Source: Bacteroidales bacterium (GTDB taxonomy: Bacteria > Bacteroidota > Bacteroidia > Bacteroidales > PUMT01). From it: a stretch of 53,596 nucleotides of DNA. The stretch covers positions 1-53,596 of the forward strand of contig SLKJ01000160.1 of NCBI GenBank assembly GCA_007134675.1. Reading direction: 5' to 3'. Below the pieces are notes generated by a model. The model saw only the letters and a list, made by a program, of their open reading frames with translations. It did not search any database and was not told where the DNA came from. This document shows, piece by piece, positions 35,954 to 46,251 of this stretch; positions within the stretch are counted from its first letter, which is position 1; each line of letters begins with the position of its first letter. Position numbers and translations under genes: made by a program.

Positions 35954-36880
35954 ATGGATTCAGTAAGAGTTTTCGCTCCCGCTTCGGTTGCCAATGTCAG
36001 TTGCGGTTACGATGTTCTCGGATTTGCTGTACACCGTCCCGGTGATGAGGTCTTTATGAGCCTGAACTCCTCAGGTAGAGTAAGTCTTGATATGATTGAG
36101 GGAGATGATGGAAGGCTTCCCCGTGAACCGGAAAAAAATACAGTAAGTGCGGTAGTAATCAATTACCTCAAGCATATAGGGGTAAAGCAGGGAATAGGCA
36201 TAAAGCTTTATAAGAAAATGCCTTTCGGCAGCGGGCTTGGATCAAGTGCTGCCAGTGCTGTCGGGGGACTTGTGGGTGTGAATGAACTTATGGGCAGTCC
36301 TCTTTCACGGATGCAGCTTTTGCCGTTTGCAATGGAGGGAGAGAATCTTGCATGCGGAAATGCACACGCTGATAATGTTGCCCCTTCACTTCTTGGAGGT
36401 ATGGTGCTCATTCGCTCCTATAGCCCTTTGGATGTAATCACTCTTCCTGTGCCCGGATCGCTTTGCTGTGGCCTGGTCTATCCTCATGTTGAGGTACCTA
36501 CCATGGCTGCCCGTCAGATCATAAGGACAAATGTTCCGATGGCTGCCGCCATCAGGCAGTGGGGTAATGTCGGGGGAATTGTTGCTGGCCTGTTTATGAA
36601 TGACACCGGCCTGATAGGAAGGAGTATGGAAGATTTCGTTGTAGAGCCCGTCAGGAAAATGCTGATACCCCATTTTGACGAAATGCGCAGTCTTGCCCTG
36701 AAAAATGGAGCACTTGGTTTTGGAATTTCAGGGTCCGGGCCCACAGTATTTGCTCTCTGCACTGATAAGGAAATTGCAGTTAAAGTGACAGTAATCCTGG
36801 AAAACAGACTAAAGGATCATGGGTTGGAGTCAACATGTTTTGTATCAGACATAAACACTGAAGGAGCTACTTTTATTTGA
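35954..36880 (+). CDS. thrB: Homoserine kinase
   Basis: ThrB phosphorylates homoserine with ATP, the fourth step to threonine. It is a GHMP kinase of 308 residues with the ATP-binding motif MPFGSGLGSSAASAVGG (residues ~89-105), the N-terminal substrate region RVFAPASVANVSCGYDVLGFA, and the C-terminal GFGISGSGPTVFALC. Length and motifs are standard. It starts 39 bp after thrA and is followed by thrC, giving the classical order. Confidence 0.95.
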   Translation: MDSVRVFAPASVANVSCGYDVLGFAVHRPGDEVFMSLNSSGRVSLDMIEGDDGRLPREPEKNTVSAVVINYLKHIGVKQGIGIKLYKKMPFGSGLGSSAASAVGGLVGVNELMGSPLSRMQLLPFAMEGENLACGNAHADNVAPSLLGGMVLIRSYSPLDVITLPVPGSLCCGLVYPHVEVPTMAARQIIRTNVPMAAAIRQWGNVGGIVAGLFMNDTGLIGRSMEDFVVEPVRKMLIPHFDEMRSLALKNGALGFGISGSGPTVFALCTDKEIAVKVTVILENRLKDHGLESTCFVSDINTEGATFI

Positions 36881-36951
36881 AACCTTACAATTTAATACTC
36901 CGGTTACCATAAGAGGGTATCTGATTCTTTTTAATTATCTTTAAATAAAAA

Positions 36952-38274
36952 ATGTTATACTACAGTACAAATCTCAAATCTCCTGCTGTTTCCCTCAGAG
37001 AAGCTGTGATGAGAGGACTCGCAGAGGATGGCGGGCTCTATCTTCCTGAATTGATTCCTGTATTGCCACCTTCATTTTTTAAATCAATTGGAGACATGAC
37101 TCACAATGAAGTGGCACTTAAAGTTGCCAGGGTTTTTATTGGAGATGATGTTCCTGAAGATGTTCTTGCAGGAATAATAAAGGAATCCCTTGATTTTATG
37201 ATACCCCTGAAGCGCTTTGGTGAAAATGTTTATTGCCTGGAGTTGTTTCATGGTCCTACAATGGCCTTTAAAGATGTAGGTGCCAGATTTATGTCGAGGC
37301 TTATGGCATATCTTTACAGAAATGAGGACAGGGCCCTTAACGTGCTGGTTGCAACTTCAGGCGATACAGGATCGGCAGTAGCAGCTGGTTTCCATGGAGT
37401 GGAAGGGATCAATGTTTTTGTGCTGTTTCCCGGAGGCAAGGTTAGTCCCCTTCAGCAGAAACAGATTACCACCTGGGGTCGAAATATCTATGCCCTGGAG
37501 GTGGATGGTACTTTTGACGACTGTCAGAAACTGACCAAACAGATGCTTGGTGACAGACAGCTGAGCGATTTGTTCAACCTTACATCGGCAAACAGCATCA
37601 ACATAGCACGACTGATTCCTCAGAGTTTTTACTATTTTTTCGCGTTTGCCAGGCTGGATACAGGACGTATTGATGAAGCACGCCTGCCTCTTGTATTCAG
37701 CGTGCCATGCGGTAACTTCGGTAACCTGACCGGTGGTCTGATGGCCAGGGCAGCAGGTTTGCCGGTACTCAGATTTGTTGCCTCTACAAATATCAATGAT
37801 GTTTTCTGCAGGTTCATGGAGACTGGTGAATATAAGCCGGCAGCTTCGATACCGACTATCAGCAATGCCATGGATGTTGGTGATCCGAGTAATTTTGTGC
37901 GCATAAAAGATCTTATGGGAAATAATATTGATAATTTCCGCGAAATCATAACCGCATATTCATACAGTGATGATGATACCTCTATGGCCATCGGAAAACT
38001 TCATGCTGCTACAGACTATATTATGGACCCGCACGGTGCTGTGGCTTACCTCGGATTGAGGCAATTTATGTCAGAATATCATGAGGCCGTAAATGGTATA
38101 TTTCTCGAGACAGCCCATCCGGCTAAATTTCCTGAGACTATGAAAAGGATCATTGATGATTTTGATTATTTACCACCTCAACTGCAGGAAGTTCTTAGCC
38201 GGGAAGAGAAATTTCATTCAATAGGGAATGACCCGGAAGAGCTTAAAGCCTTTATACAAGGTGTTAATCAATAG
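36952..38274 (+). CDS. thrC: Threonine synthase
   Basis: ThrC, a pyridoxal-phosphate enzyme, converts O-phosphohomoserine to threonine. It has the ThrC N-terminus LYYSTNLKSPAVSLREAVMRGLAEDGGLY-type pattern, the PLP lysine in AFKDVGARFM, SGDTGSAVAAGFHG, and the PLP-phosphate loop SVPCGNFGNLTGGLMA. At 440 residues it belongs to the longer E. coli/yeast-like class. It ends the amino-acid cluster; a different type of gene (surface phosphoesterase) begins 59 bp later, with no clear terminator between. Confidence 0.96.
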   Translation: MLYYSTNLKSPAVSLREAVMRGLAEDGGLYLPELIPVLPPSFFKSIGDMTHNEVALKVARVFIGDDVPEDVLAGIIKESLDFMIPLKRFGENVYCLELFHGPTMAFKDVGARFMSRLMAYLYRNEDRALNVLVATSGDTGSAVAAGFHGVEGINVFVLFPGGKVSPLQQKQITTWGRNIYALEVDGTFDDCQKLTKQMLGDRQLSDLFNLTSANSINIARLIPQSFYYFFAFARLDTGRIDEARLPLVFSVPCGNFGNLTGGLMARAAGLPVLRFVASTNINDVFCRFMETGEYKPAASIPTISNAMDVGDPSNFVRIKDLMGNNIDNFREIITAYSYSDDDTSMAIGKLHAATDYIMDPHGAVAYLGLRQFMSEYHEAVNGIFLETAHPAKFPETMKRIIDDFDYLPPQLQEVLSREEKFHSIGNDPEELKAFIQGVNQ

Positions 38275-38333
38275 CCTTATTGAAAGTGTATCGGAATGGC
38301 CGGGTTGATTGTATTTAATACGGTTGTCCAAAA

Positions 38334-40382
38334 ATGTCGAATATTGCGTTAAATTTATTGATTGGCATGAGGATAAAGAAGATAATGTTATTTGTTAAAA
38401 TGTTGCTGATAACTGATAAAAGGCCAGTTTGTACAACATTACGGATACCCGGAATTATTGCATCTGTCATTCTGCTTTTTATTCTTGCCGGTTCATCATC
38501 CTATTCGCAGATCAAAAGATTTACAGTTCTTACTACTACTGATGAACATTCAACTCTTCTCCCTCTTCCGATGACAGATTATCATCCTGATAAACCAGGT
38601 CCTTCTATCGGGGGTTATGCCCGATTATCGACACTGGTCAAAGATATCAGGGAGCAGAGGAGTGATGAGCCTGTACTCCTTTTCTCTTCGGGTGATATCC
38701 TTGGTGGGACACCCTTTGCATGGCTTACTCCTCAAGGCTTTTCTGCTGAAATTGAGTTGATGAAAAAAATAGGTTATGATGCAATGACTATTGGTAATCA
38801 CGAGTTTGATTATGATCCTGAAGTGCTCGCCGAATATTTTTTGGGAGCAGGTTATCCAGATTACAATGACAGGCTTGCATTGATCTCATCAAATCTTGTC
38901 ATACCTGAAGGGCATAAGCTGAATGAGCCCGGGATCCTGGAACATAAGTTATTTAACCTGCCCAACGGGGTCACTATTGGTGTTTTCGGACTGCTGGGTA
39001 AAGAGGCATACAGTGTTGCAGGTTTTGCCGGACCGGTCACCATAAATGACCAGCATGAAACTGCAGTACGCCAGGTAGGTCAGCTCAGGGATGCGGGTGC
39101 GGATATAGTGATTGCACTGACACACTCAGGGATAAGCGAGGACCGGGATCTGGCTGCTGCTGTTAATGGAATTGATATTATCCTTGGCGGACATGACCAT
39201 TACCTGACTGAAGTACCTGAGATTGTCAATAACACAATCATATTTCACCCCGGTTATTATCTTAAATACCTTGGCAGGCTCGAGCTTGAATGGAACAGCG
39301 AAAGCGGGGAGCTCTATACCGTGAATGAAGGTTTGGGTTCTCCTTACCTGATTTCACTTGACAGCGCCATTGATGAAGATCCCCGGATACTTGAAGGTAT
39401 AAATGAATACCTTGGTCATCTGAATGAGTTTGTTGCAACCCACACCGGAGGAGTATTTTCGGACGTACGTGATCCGCTTCTGTTTTCTGAGTTTGCCCTG
39501 ACCAGGCCATATCCATTTGTTGAGACTACGGTTGGTAATTACGTTACAGATGCTATGCGTCTTATAGGTGAGCAGGTTACGGGCGAAAGAGTTGACTTTG
39601 CTTTTCAGGGTAACGGTATTATCAGGGCAGATATTATTCCCGGGACCATGGAGTGGTCAAAAGGGCGCATCTCCTTTTTTGACATGGTGACCGTTTCGGG
39701 ACTTGGGTCAGGCCCTGACGGCAGGGCAGGCTATCCGATGGTATCTGTTTACCTTACTGAGCGTGAAATACTTAATGTGTTAGAGATAAGCTCACTGCTT
39801 TCTCAGCTGATGGGAGATATCTATTTCCTGCAGGTCTCGGGTCTGCGTTACAATTACGACCCGGGGAAAGCTACCTGGTTAACCATCCCGTTTCTGGGCA
39901 CACCTGTCCCCGCCTACCGTTCCGTGCTCAAGGCAGAATTATATACTGGTGAGGGGATACAGGATGATATCAGTTATACACCGTTAGACGGAGAAGGGGA
40001 GAAGCTTTACCATGTTATAACCGATTACTATCTGACATCTTTTTTACCTATGGTTGGTGATATACTACCAAGGCTTAAACTTGTGCTTAAGGACAGGTAC
40101 GGGAACCCTGTTGAACCTGAGCAGGCGGTAATAATCAGAAATGGAAGGGAGTACAAGGTCTGGGAGGCTGTTGCCAACTATTCCCTTTCTCTTGATAAAA
40201 ATGAGGATGATATTCCTGTTATGCCTGAGTATTACAGGAATACCCACGAACGGATAGTTGCAGACACAGGTATTCCTCTTCGTATCTGGTCATATATTGC
40301 ACTGTCCCTTCTGCTTGCGCTGATCATCTATCTTGTGCGTCTGATAACAGTTAAGATCAGAAACAAAAACAGATTTACCTGA
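38334..40382 (+). CDS. 5'-Nucleotidase/UshA-type metallophosphoesterase, membrane-anchored
   Basis: A 682-residue secreted phosphoesterase of the UshA / 2',3'-cyclic-nucleotide phosphodiesterase family, acting on extracytoplasmic nucleotides. Metallophosphatase motifs are TTTDEHSTLL, LFSSGDILGGTPFAW, TIGNHEFDYDPEVL, THSGISEDRD and LGGHDHYL. The C-terminal 5'-nucleotidase domain contains YPFVETTVGNYVTDAMR and FAFQGNGIIR-like sequence. A hydrophobic segment at ~residues 40-56 serves as signal or anchor, and a second membrane helix lies near the C-terminus (IALSLLLALIIYLVRLI) with a basic tail. The start is uncertain: ATG codons at 38334, 38367 and later are all possible. Its stop overlaps the convergent giant gene by 8 bp. 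Confidence 0.88.
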   Translation: MSNIALNLLIGMRIKKIMLFVKMLLITDKRPVCTTLRIPGIIASVILLFILAGSSSYSQIKRFTVLTTTDEHSTLLPLPMTDYHPDKPGPSIGGYARLSTLVKDIREQRSDEPVLLFSSGDILGGTPFAWLTPQGFSAEIELMKKIGYDAMTIGNHEFDYDPEVLAEYFLGAGYPDYNDRLALISSNLVIPEGHKLNEPGILEHKLFNLPNGVTIGVFGLLGKEAYSVAGFAGPVTINDQHETAVRQVGQLRDAGADIVIALTHSGISEDRDLAAAVNGIDIILGGHDHYLTEVPEIVNNTIIFHPGYYLKYLGRLELEWNSESGELYTVNEGLGSPYLISLDSAIDEDPRILEGINEYLGHLNEFVATHTGGVFSDVRDPLLFSEFALTRPYPFVETTVGNYVTDAMRLIGEQVTGERVDFAFQGNGIIRADIIPGTMEWSKGRISFFDMVTVSGLGSGPDGRAGYPMVSVYLTEREILNVLEISSLLSQLMGDIYFLQVSGLRYNYDPGKATWLTIPFLGTPVPAYRSVLKAELYTGEGIQDDISYTPLDGEGEKLYHVITDYYLTSFLPMVGDILPRLKLVLKDRYGNPVEPEQAVIIRNGREYKVWEAVANYSLSLDKNEDDIPVMPEYYRNTHERIVADTGIPLRIWSYIALSLLLALIIYLVRLITVKIRNKNRFT

Positions 40383-43300
40383 ACACAAGCTGTATTGTTT
40401 TCACAGTACCGTTTTCCCTGATACGGAGTAAATATATACCCCGGGTGACATGACGGAGGTCTATAGTCTCCTTCAGGTCCTCAGCTTCGTAGAACTCTCT
40501 AACATACAGTATATTTCCCGCAATGCTGATTAGTTCAAGAGTTATTGTTGACGCTTCTGTGCCAGTATATTCGACAGTAAAGAGCCCGTCACCCGGATTT
40601 GGATATACCACTATCCTGTTGCCGGAAGGAGACGGATCATGAACTGATGTATGAATCAAGGTTACCATTATTTCAACACCCTGGTCCGTTACCGAAAATA
40701 CTCCGCTGTCATCTTCATATTCAACCAACGTAACCGTATAGCCGTAATCACCTGCCGGTAATGAAGTTTTAGCTTTCCCGTCTGATCCTGTAGTTAGTAT
40801 CTCAACTTCACTGGCGTTCTGTGTGATTGTTATAACTGCACTTTCAACAGGTGTATCATCCGCTTTTATAACCGTGAATGTTACCACAAACAGTTCTCCA
40901 AAGTTTGCTGTCAGGGTAACATCATCAGATGGCATTATATACCCGAAAGTGGACTGGTCGCTTACTACCACTCCGTTTTTACTCCAGTTAAGAAATTCAT
41001 ACCCATCTTCAGAAATGGCTTCCACAATAACTTCCGTTCCGGGTGCATAGGTCCCCTCGCCAGTCAGATCAGCTACGGTACCCCAGCCAACTTCATTTAC
41101 ATCCAGTGTAAGGGTATATCCCTTTTCCAGAACTGTGTAACGGCTGAAACCATCTACGGAGAAGGTAAGTACATTGTCCGCCAGCACTGCCGTTGTATTA
41201 GCCTTGATATCCTCGGGAGCCTCGTAATCTGCTTCAGCCCCGAATTCGGTTTTCCTTATGGTAAAGGAGTTGAGCTCATAGCCTTCTATGCGGACTGTAG
41301 CTTCTCGATCGGCAAGAAAAGTAAGTGAAGAGGGGTTTATTTCAACATAATAAACATGTTCTTCTGAGTCGCTCACTAGCCTGAGTCCCTCATGCAGACC
41401 GGCAAGCTCTGCACGGTTATCTATTATATTCAGCCCTTCGCCAAACTGCAGAGCTCCGTGTCCGGCCCTGACAAAGTCGAGGGATTGCTCGGTATCGTAA
41501 AGGTTTTCAACCTCTCTGAGGTCAGGATCGGCGCTAATATCCCCGAAAGGTATCTCAACGCCCACTATTGCCATGCCGAAATCACTTCCCGATGCCTCAT
41601 CGTAAAGAGAATTGTCTATAACCGGTATTGCCGGTGTGACCAGGCCGGATATATCAAAAATAAGTCCAATGACACCCTGACTCACGCCATTCCTGATTAT
41701 CCCTGAAACGGTAAACTCGTTGTTTACAATGTCTGAGACAACTCGTGTTGCATCATCTTCAAGTACAGGTTCCTGCGTAAATGACATGGTTTGATCAAAC
41801 ACACCTTCGGTAACAGCAGGGGTGACCATGCCATCTGGAATGCTCTCACCTGAGATCGTAACCCTGACTGAAAAGTCATCACCCGGGAAGTAAACCTTGT
41901 CGGTGTCATCATCAAGGAATGTAATTTTGAGATCTTCAGGCTCGGTTGATATAAAACTGGCGCGGAGCAGGAGATCCTCATCAGGCATTTCCACATCAAG
42001 TGTGCTTCCCTCAGGTTCGCCATTATCCATTATTATCTCCCAGGCTCCGTCTTTAAAATAGTACCAGTGCTCGAATTCATATCCCGGATTTGCTGTCGCA
42101 ACAAGATCAAACTGCTCATCCTCAATATAGTGTCCTACGCCGTCCACCATTCCGGGAGCAGAAACGGTTCCTGCGCCTTCCGGAACAATTTCTACCGTGA
42201 TCTGGTATAGTTTTTTGAATCTGGCTATCAGATCTATGTTTTGAGGATAAATCGGGCCTGCAAGCACATTACCAACAGGATCACCATTATCCATTATTAT
42301 ATCTTCATCTTCACCATCCATGAAGATCCAGTATCCGAATAGATAACCTTCGGCTGCATTTGCAGTAAATTCAACCTCGGTTCCTGCTTCATAAAGTCCG
42401 GTGTAGTATCCGTTTTCAGGAATCAGGCCTTCACCTTCTACTGTTCCGCTTTCTTCCGGATCAATATGAATGGTGACAAGGTATTCTGCATCAGGATCAG
42501 GCTCAGTAATAAAGCTAAGGATAAAGTCTGAACCCATAGTGCTGTTTATATCTGCGGCAGCAGCAACACTCCCGGCAGGAACGGTGAGGGAATAGACTGT
42601 CGAATAATCCAGATCGCTTGCAGGGGTTACTGTAAGCTGGTCATCACTTATTGATACCTCAATATCTGTGTTATCTGAATTTGCCGACAGAGTTACAGCT
42701 TCAAGCCCAGGACTTCCTGACTGGATATTCCGGTCGAACTGAACGGTTATTATTGTATTGACGGGTACCTGGTTGTCGCCTTCAGCAGGATGCGTTTGAA
42801 TAACCGATAGCCCCGGCGGGAAATTATGAGGACCTGCTTCACCCTGCCACTGCAGCCAGGGGTAAGTCTCACCCTCATTAATACTCCATATGCCTTCAGT
42901 TTCGTCAAAGTCCCATTCCACGAAAGTATCTTTAAGTATCATTTCAGCAGTTGTACGTCCCTCTCCAAGTGCCGAAGCGGACTGAGTGCTGGTTTCAGTA
43001 TTCCAGTATGAGTTAACTGCTACCCCGGTCTCATAAGATCTATAGCCAACCAGTCCCCCGACACTGGAGCTTCCACTTACAATACCTGTTGAATATGAGT
43101 GGTCAATATGACTTCCCTGCAGGTAACCTGCAACTCCACCAACATTGCTTGTTCCGGACACTTTTGCGGTTGAATATGAATTTTCAATTCTGCTCTCTCC
43201 AATATATCCGGCAATGCCTCCGGTATTATTAAGGCCTTTTATTTCACCGGCAGAGTAGGTTCTCTTGATTTCTGAATTGTCTTCAACATGGCCTGAAATT

Positions 43301-45255
43301 CCGCCGGTATTATCGCCGGAGTTGTTGACTACAGTTACCAGTGAAAGGCAATCATGTATCCTGCTCCAGGAGATCATTGTCCCTGTCAGACCACCAATCG
43401 TATTGTTACCTGTAATAACCCCGGATGACCAGGAGTTGCTTACAATACTTTGCATCATCACTGCCGCAATTGCTCCTGAACTGTATCCGGTTTCAATATT
43501 TACATTTTCCAGACCCAGATTTCTGATATCCGCCTCCTGGATTACTCCGAACAGTCCATTGTTGCCTTGCCATTGCCGGTTTATGGTCAGGTTGCTTATA
43601 ACGAATCCCGCTCCGTCAAAAGATCCGTGGAAGGAATCGCCCCAATCTCCTATAGGCTTCCAGCCTTCTCCGATGTTCCAGGGGGCAGAGCCCAGATCGA
43701 TATCTGCACCCAGCCTGAAATGCTTTTCACCATTATCCCATCCAAGATAATTTTTGACAAGGTTTAATTGTCCGGGAGTAACAATGATCCAGGGATCTTC
43801 TTCCGTACCCTCACCACTTTCAAAACCCAGAGGTGTAAGGGTCTCATTTATCAGCATATCTTCATTTATTTCAAGAGGCTCATCTATGATTTCTGCATAG
43901 CCTGGAGCAAATATGCTGAAGGTGTAGTCGCCGTCAGGCAGATATACCGTAAGCCTGCCCTCACTATCAGTCTCGAGATTTGGCATGTCTGCAAGGATCA
44001 CAGGTCGGATCCCGGTAATTACAATTTGTGCACAGCACACAGGTTCTTCGCCCGGGCCCTCCACTTCAAAAGTAACCTGGCGGCCGTGCAGGAACTCTAT
44101 GTCATCTATATAAAGAACTGATCCTGCTTCGTTGGCCGAAGATATGGTAAGGTTCATGTAATCGGGATCATCTTCGGTGTGATACCATAGCATACCACTG
44201 GCAAACCTTGTATATTCAGCGGCTGCAGGAAACTCCAGATTGGTTCCGCTTAAATGGTCTCCATCAAGCAGAAGATTAAGTGAGAGAAAAGCCTGGTTGT
44301 CTGAGAACGGGTTTCCCGGCTCATATTTGTAGACTCCTCCGATAAAATAGGGCCTGTCGCCCGAAATCATGGCACCGCCATCCCACCACAGGCCGTCTCC
44401 CAGTGAGAGAACTCCCCACTCATCGTCTCCATCAAAAAATACAGTCTCCAGTCTTGCTGCGTAGCTTCCGGAATATGCGTCAGTTGATCGCGTTACATTA
44501 GCAGTATCATAGGCGGCAGCGTATATATTGGTTGATGTCCATCCGACAGGTTCAAAAGGTGATATGTCCTGCCAGTCCTCAAAACCGCCGTTTGGAATGT
44601 TATTATCTACAGGAGTACCTTCGAGTGAGAAGTAGACATTGTCGACCATCACCCAGCTTCCTTCCTGAGGCTCTAAATCCTCACCCCCCGGGAATCCTTC
44701 GGGGACTGAGCTGGTAAAACCGATAAGCAGTCCGTCGATATCAACAGGGCCGCCACCGGCATCAAGAGGAAGAGACACCTGCGTCCAATCCGGTTGCTCC
44801 CCTTCCATAAATTCCATGTACTGGAAAATGTTTTCCCCATCGTAGTCAAGCATTATCCAAATGAGACCTCCATCACCAGGCTGAATTGAGTGTTTAACGG
44901 AGAAATGGACCATGTCGGCAGTATTGAGCCATTCGGCCGGTTCAGGCATTCCGCTTTCTTCATCTTCTCCTCCTGCAATTACGGCAAACCCGAAATGAAT
45001 GCGATCATCCTGTCCCTCCTTTTCTTCAAGGATGCTTTCAAGTCTGAGAGAATAGTCCCCTTCAAAGCTGTCATCAGACCGGATGTTAGTAAGGGGTGCA
45101 TAGTCAGGATTTTCGTTGGTTTGCCATACCGCAGGTTTGCTGTAAAGAAACCTGTTTTCCCAGTTTTCAAAGCCGCCGTTGGGAATTTCCGGCAATTGTG
45201 CATTTATCATAACGAAAGAGAGCAGAAGAATGGTTGCGGGTATTAGTTTTTTCAT
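40375..45255 (-). CDS. Giant T9SS-secreted surface protein with GLUG and bacterial-repeat domains
   Basis: A 1626-residue secreted protein. It has a signal peptide (MKKLIPATILLLSFVMINAQ) and two copies of a PNGGFE(N/D)W module starting near residues 25 and 222. These are followed by a carboxypeptidase-like domain (~396-470) and a GLUG region (~520-770) with repeats such as GGIAGYIGESRIENSYSTAK and GGVAGYLQGSHIDHSYSTG. A Big_5-like Ig domain (~800-900), several InlB/Flg_new-type bacterial repeats (GTVEGEGLIPENGYY, GTVSAPGMVDGVGHY, GTVADLTGEGTYAPG) and a C-terminal type A sorting domain (VYPNPGDGLFTVEYTG to the end) complete it. The last would be cleaved on export by the type IX system. Start chosen at 45255, because the longer frame has no signal peptide. 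The role is adhesive or structural by analogy only. Confidence 0.88.
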   Translation of the reverse strand: MKKLIPATILLLSFVMINAQLPEIPNGGFENWENRFLYSKPAVWQTNENPDYAPLTNIRSDDSFEGDYSLRLESILEEKEGQDDRIHFGFAVIAGGEDEESGMPEPAEWLNTADMVHFSVKHSIQPGDGGLIWIMLDYDGENIFQYMEFMEGEQPDWTQVSLPLDAGGGPVDIDGLLIGFTSSVPEGFPGGEDLEPQEGSWVMVDNVYFSLEGTPVDNNIPNGGFEDWQDISPFEPVGWTSTNIYAAAYDTANVTRSTDAYSGSYAARLETVFFDGDDEWGVLSLGDGLWWDGGAMISGDRPYFIGGVYKYEPGNPFSDNQAFLSLNLLLDGDHLSGTNLEFPAAAEYTRFASGMLWYHTEDDPDYMNLTISSANEAGSVLYIDDIEFLHGRQVTFEVEGPGEEPVCCAQIVITGIRPVILADMPNLETDSEGRLTVYLPDGDYTFSIFAPGYAEIIDEPLEINEDMLINETLTPLGFESGEGTEEDPWIIVTPGQLNLVKNYLGWDNGEKHFRLGADIDLGSAPWNIGEGWKPIGDWGDSFHGSFDGAGFVISNLTINRQWQGNNGLFGVIQEADIRNLGLENVNIETGYSSGAIAAVMMQSIVSNSWSSGVITGNNTIGGLTGTMISWSRIHDCLSLVTVVNNSGDNTGGISGHVEDNSEIKRTYSAGEIKGLNNTGGIAGYIGESRIENSYSTAKVSGTSNVGGVAGYLQGSHIDHSYSTGIVSGSSSVGGLVGYRSYETGVAVNSYWNTETSTQSASALGEGRTTAEMILKDTFVEWDFDETEGIWSINEGETYPWLQWQGEAGPHNFPPGLSVIQTHPAEGDNQVPVNTIITVQFDRNIQSGSPGLEAVTLSANSDNTDIEVSISDDQLTVTPASDLDYSTVYSLTVPAGSVAAAADINSTMGSDFILSFITEPDPDAEYLVTIHIDPEESGTVEGEGLIPENGYYTGLYEAGTEVEFTANAAEGYLFGYWIFMDGEDEDIIMDNGDPVGNVLAGPIYPQNIDLIARFKKLYQITVEIVPEGAGTVSAPGMVDGVGHYIEDEQFDLVATANPGYEFEHWYYFKDGAWEIIMDNGEPEGSTLDVEMPDEDLLLRASFISTEPEDLKITFLDDDTDKVYFPGDDFSVRVTISGESIPDGMVTPAVTEGVFDQTMSFTQEPVLEDDATRVVSDIVNNEFTVSGIIRNGVSQGVIGLIFDISGLVTPAIPVIDNSLYDEASGSDFGMAIVGVEIPFGDISADPDLREVENLYDTEQSLDFVRAGHGALQFGEGLNIIDNRAELAGLHEGLRLVSDSEEHVYYVEINPSSLTFLADREATVRIEGYELNSFTIRKTEFGAEADYEAPEDIKANTTAVLADNVLTFSVDGFSRYTVLEKGYTLTLDVNEVGWGTVADLTGEGTYAPGTEVIVEAISEDGYEFLNWSKNGVVVSDQSTFGYIMPSDDVTLTANFGELFVVTFTVIKADDTPVESAVITITQNASEVEILTTGSDGKAKTSLPAGDYGYTVTLVEYEDDSGVFSVTDQGVEIMVTLIHTSVHDPSPSGNRIVVYPNPGDGLFTVEYTGTEASTITLELISIAGNILYVREFYEAEDLKETIDLRHVTRGIYLLRIRENGTVKTIQLVFR

Positions 45256-45474
45256 ATTTTGATGGATTTTGATTATTTCAATATTTCTTGAAAATGACAA
45301 AATCGAAAAATATTTATAAATATTCAAATTTAACCAGGGATTATTTATTATTTTTTTTCAACTGATATTTTGGTTCATCTACACTTCAGTTACTTCAGGA
45401 GAATTAATAACTATTGTAATTATGCCATTAGACTAAGGTTTTGTAATATTGTGCATAAATTAAAAATCAAAGAG

Positions 45475-46224
45475 ATGCTTGATACAATATTTAATCATCG
45501 CAGCATTAGAAAGTACAAAAGAGATCCTGTAAGTGGTGATTTGTTGCACACAATTCTGGCAGCCGGCACTCGTGCATCAACCACCGGCAATATGCAGGTT
45601 TACAGCATAGTGGTAACTAAGGACGAATTAATCCGGAAGCAGTTATGGGAATGTCACTTCAAACAGGAGATGGTACTGCAGGCTCCTGTTCATATAACTT
45701 TTTGCGCAGATTTCAACCGGTTCAATAAATGGTGTGAACTGCGTAAGGCCGTGCCGGGATATGATAATTACCTCTCTTTTTTTACAGCCGCAATTGATGC
45801 ACTGCTGGTATCACAGAATGTTTGTCTTGCAGCCGAAGAAAAAGGCCTGGGAATCTGTTACCTTGGCACAGCCACTTATAACGCCAGACGGATTATTGAT
45901 ATTCTGAAGCTTCCGAAAGGAGTTGTTCCCGTTGCGGCTGTTGTTCTGGGATATCCTGACGAAGCTCCCGGCAAAACGGACCGGCTGCCACTGGAAAGTG
46001 TGGTTCATCATGAAACCTACAAAGACTATACTCCCGACGATATTGACAGGATATATGCAGAGAAGGAATCACTTCCACAGACACTTGAACTGCTGGAGGT
46101 AAATCAGAAGGAGACCCTTGCACAGATATTTACCGATAATCGCTACAAAAAGAAGGATAACATTTATTTTTCAAAAGAATTTCTTGATGTTATCAAAGAA
46201 CAGGGGTTTATGAATAATGAGTGA
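45475..46224 (+). CDS. Nitroreductase-family FMN oxidoreductase
   Basis: A 249-residue protein of the NfsA/Frp-like nitroreductase fold. It begins MLDTIFNHRSIRKYKRDPVSG (RSIRxY is the family FMN-binding start), with TRASTTGNMQVYSIVV and the flavin-binding core VCLAAEEKGLGICYLGTATYNA, followed by VPVAAVVLGYPDE. Such enzymes reduce nitro compounds, quinones or flavins with NAD(P)H; the natural substrate is not evident. I chose the ATG at 45475 because the extra 35 residues from an upstream start (45370) look non-coding. It converges on pyruvate kinase. Confidence 0.88.
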   Translation: MLDTIFNHRSIRKYKRDPVSGDLLHTILAAGTRASTTGNMQVYSIVVTKDELIRKQLWECHFKQEMVLQAPVHITFCADFNRFNKWCELRKAVPGYDNYLSFFTAAIDALLVSQNVCLAAEEKGLGICYLGTATYNARRIIDILKLPKGVVPVAAVVLGYPDEAPGKTDRLPLESVVHHETYKDYTPDDIDRIYAEKESLPQTLELLEVNQKETLAQIFTDNRYKKKDNIYFSKEFLDVIKEQGFMNNE

Positions 46225-46251
46225 TCCCGGTTTTTCATCTGTCCGGATCTC

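Noticed and set aside
42500-44500. CRISPR-like or nucleotide tandem repeats in the giant surface gene
   Set aside because: The GLUG and bacterial-repeat units are protein-level repeats with diverged DNA and no spacer structure.
45309-45324. 16-bp AT palindrome upstream of the giant surface gene
   Set aside because: All A and T in an AT-rich promoter region; expected by chance.
45256-45327. Longer start for the giant surface protein
   Set aside because: The added 24 residues hide the clear signal peptide that begins at 45255.
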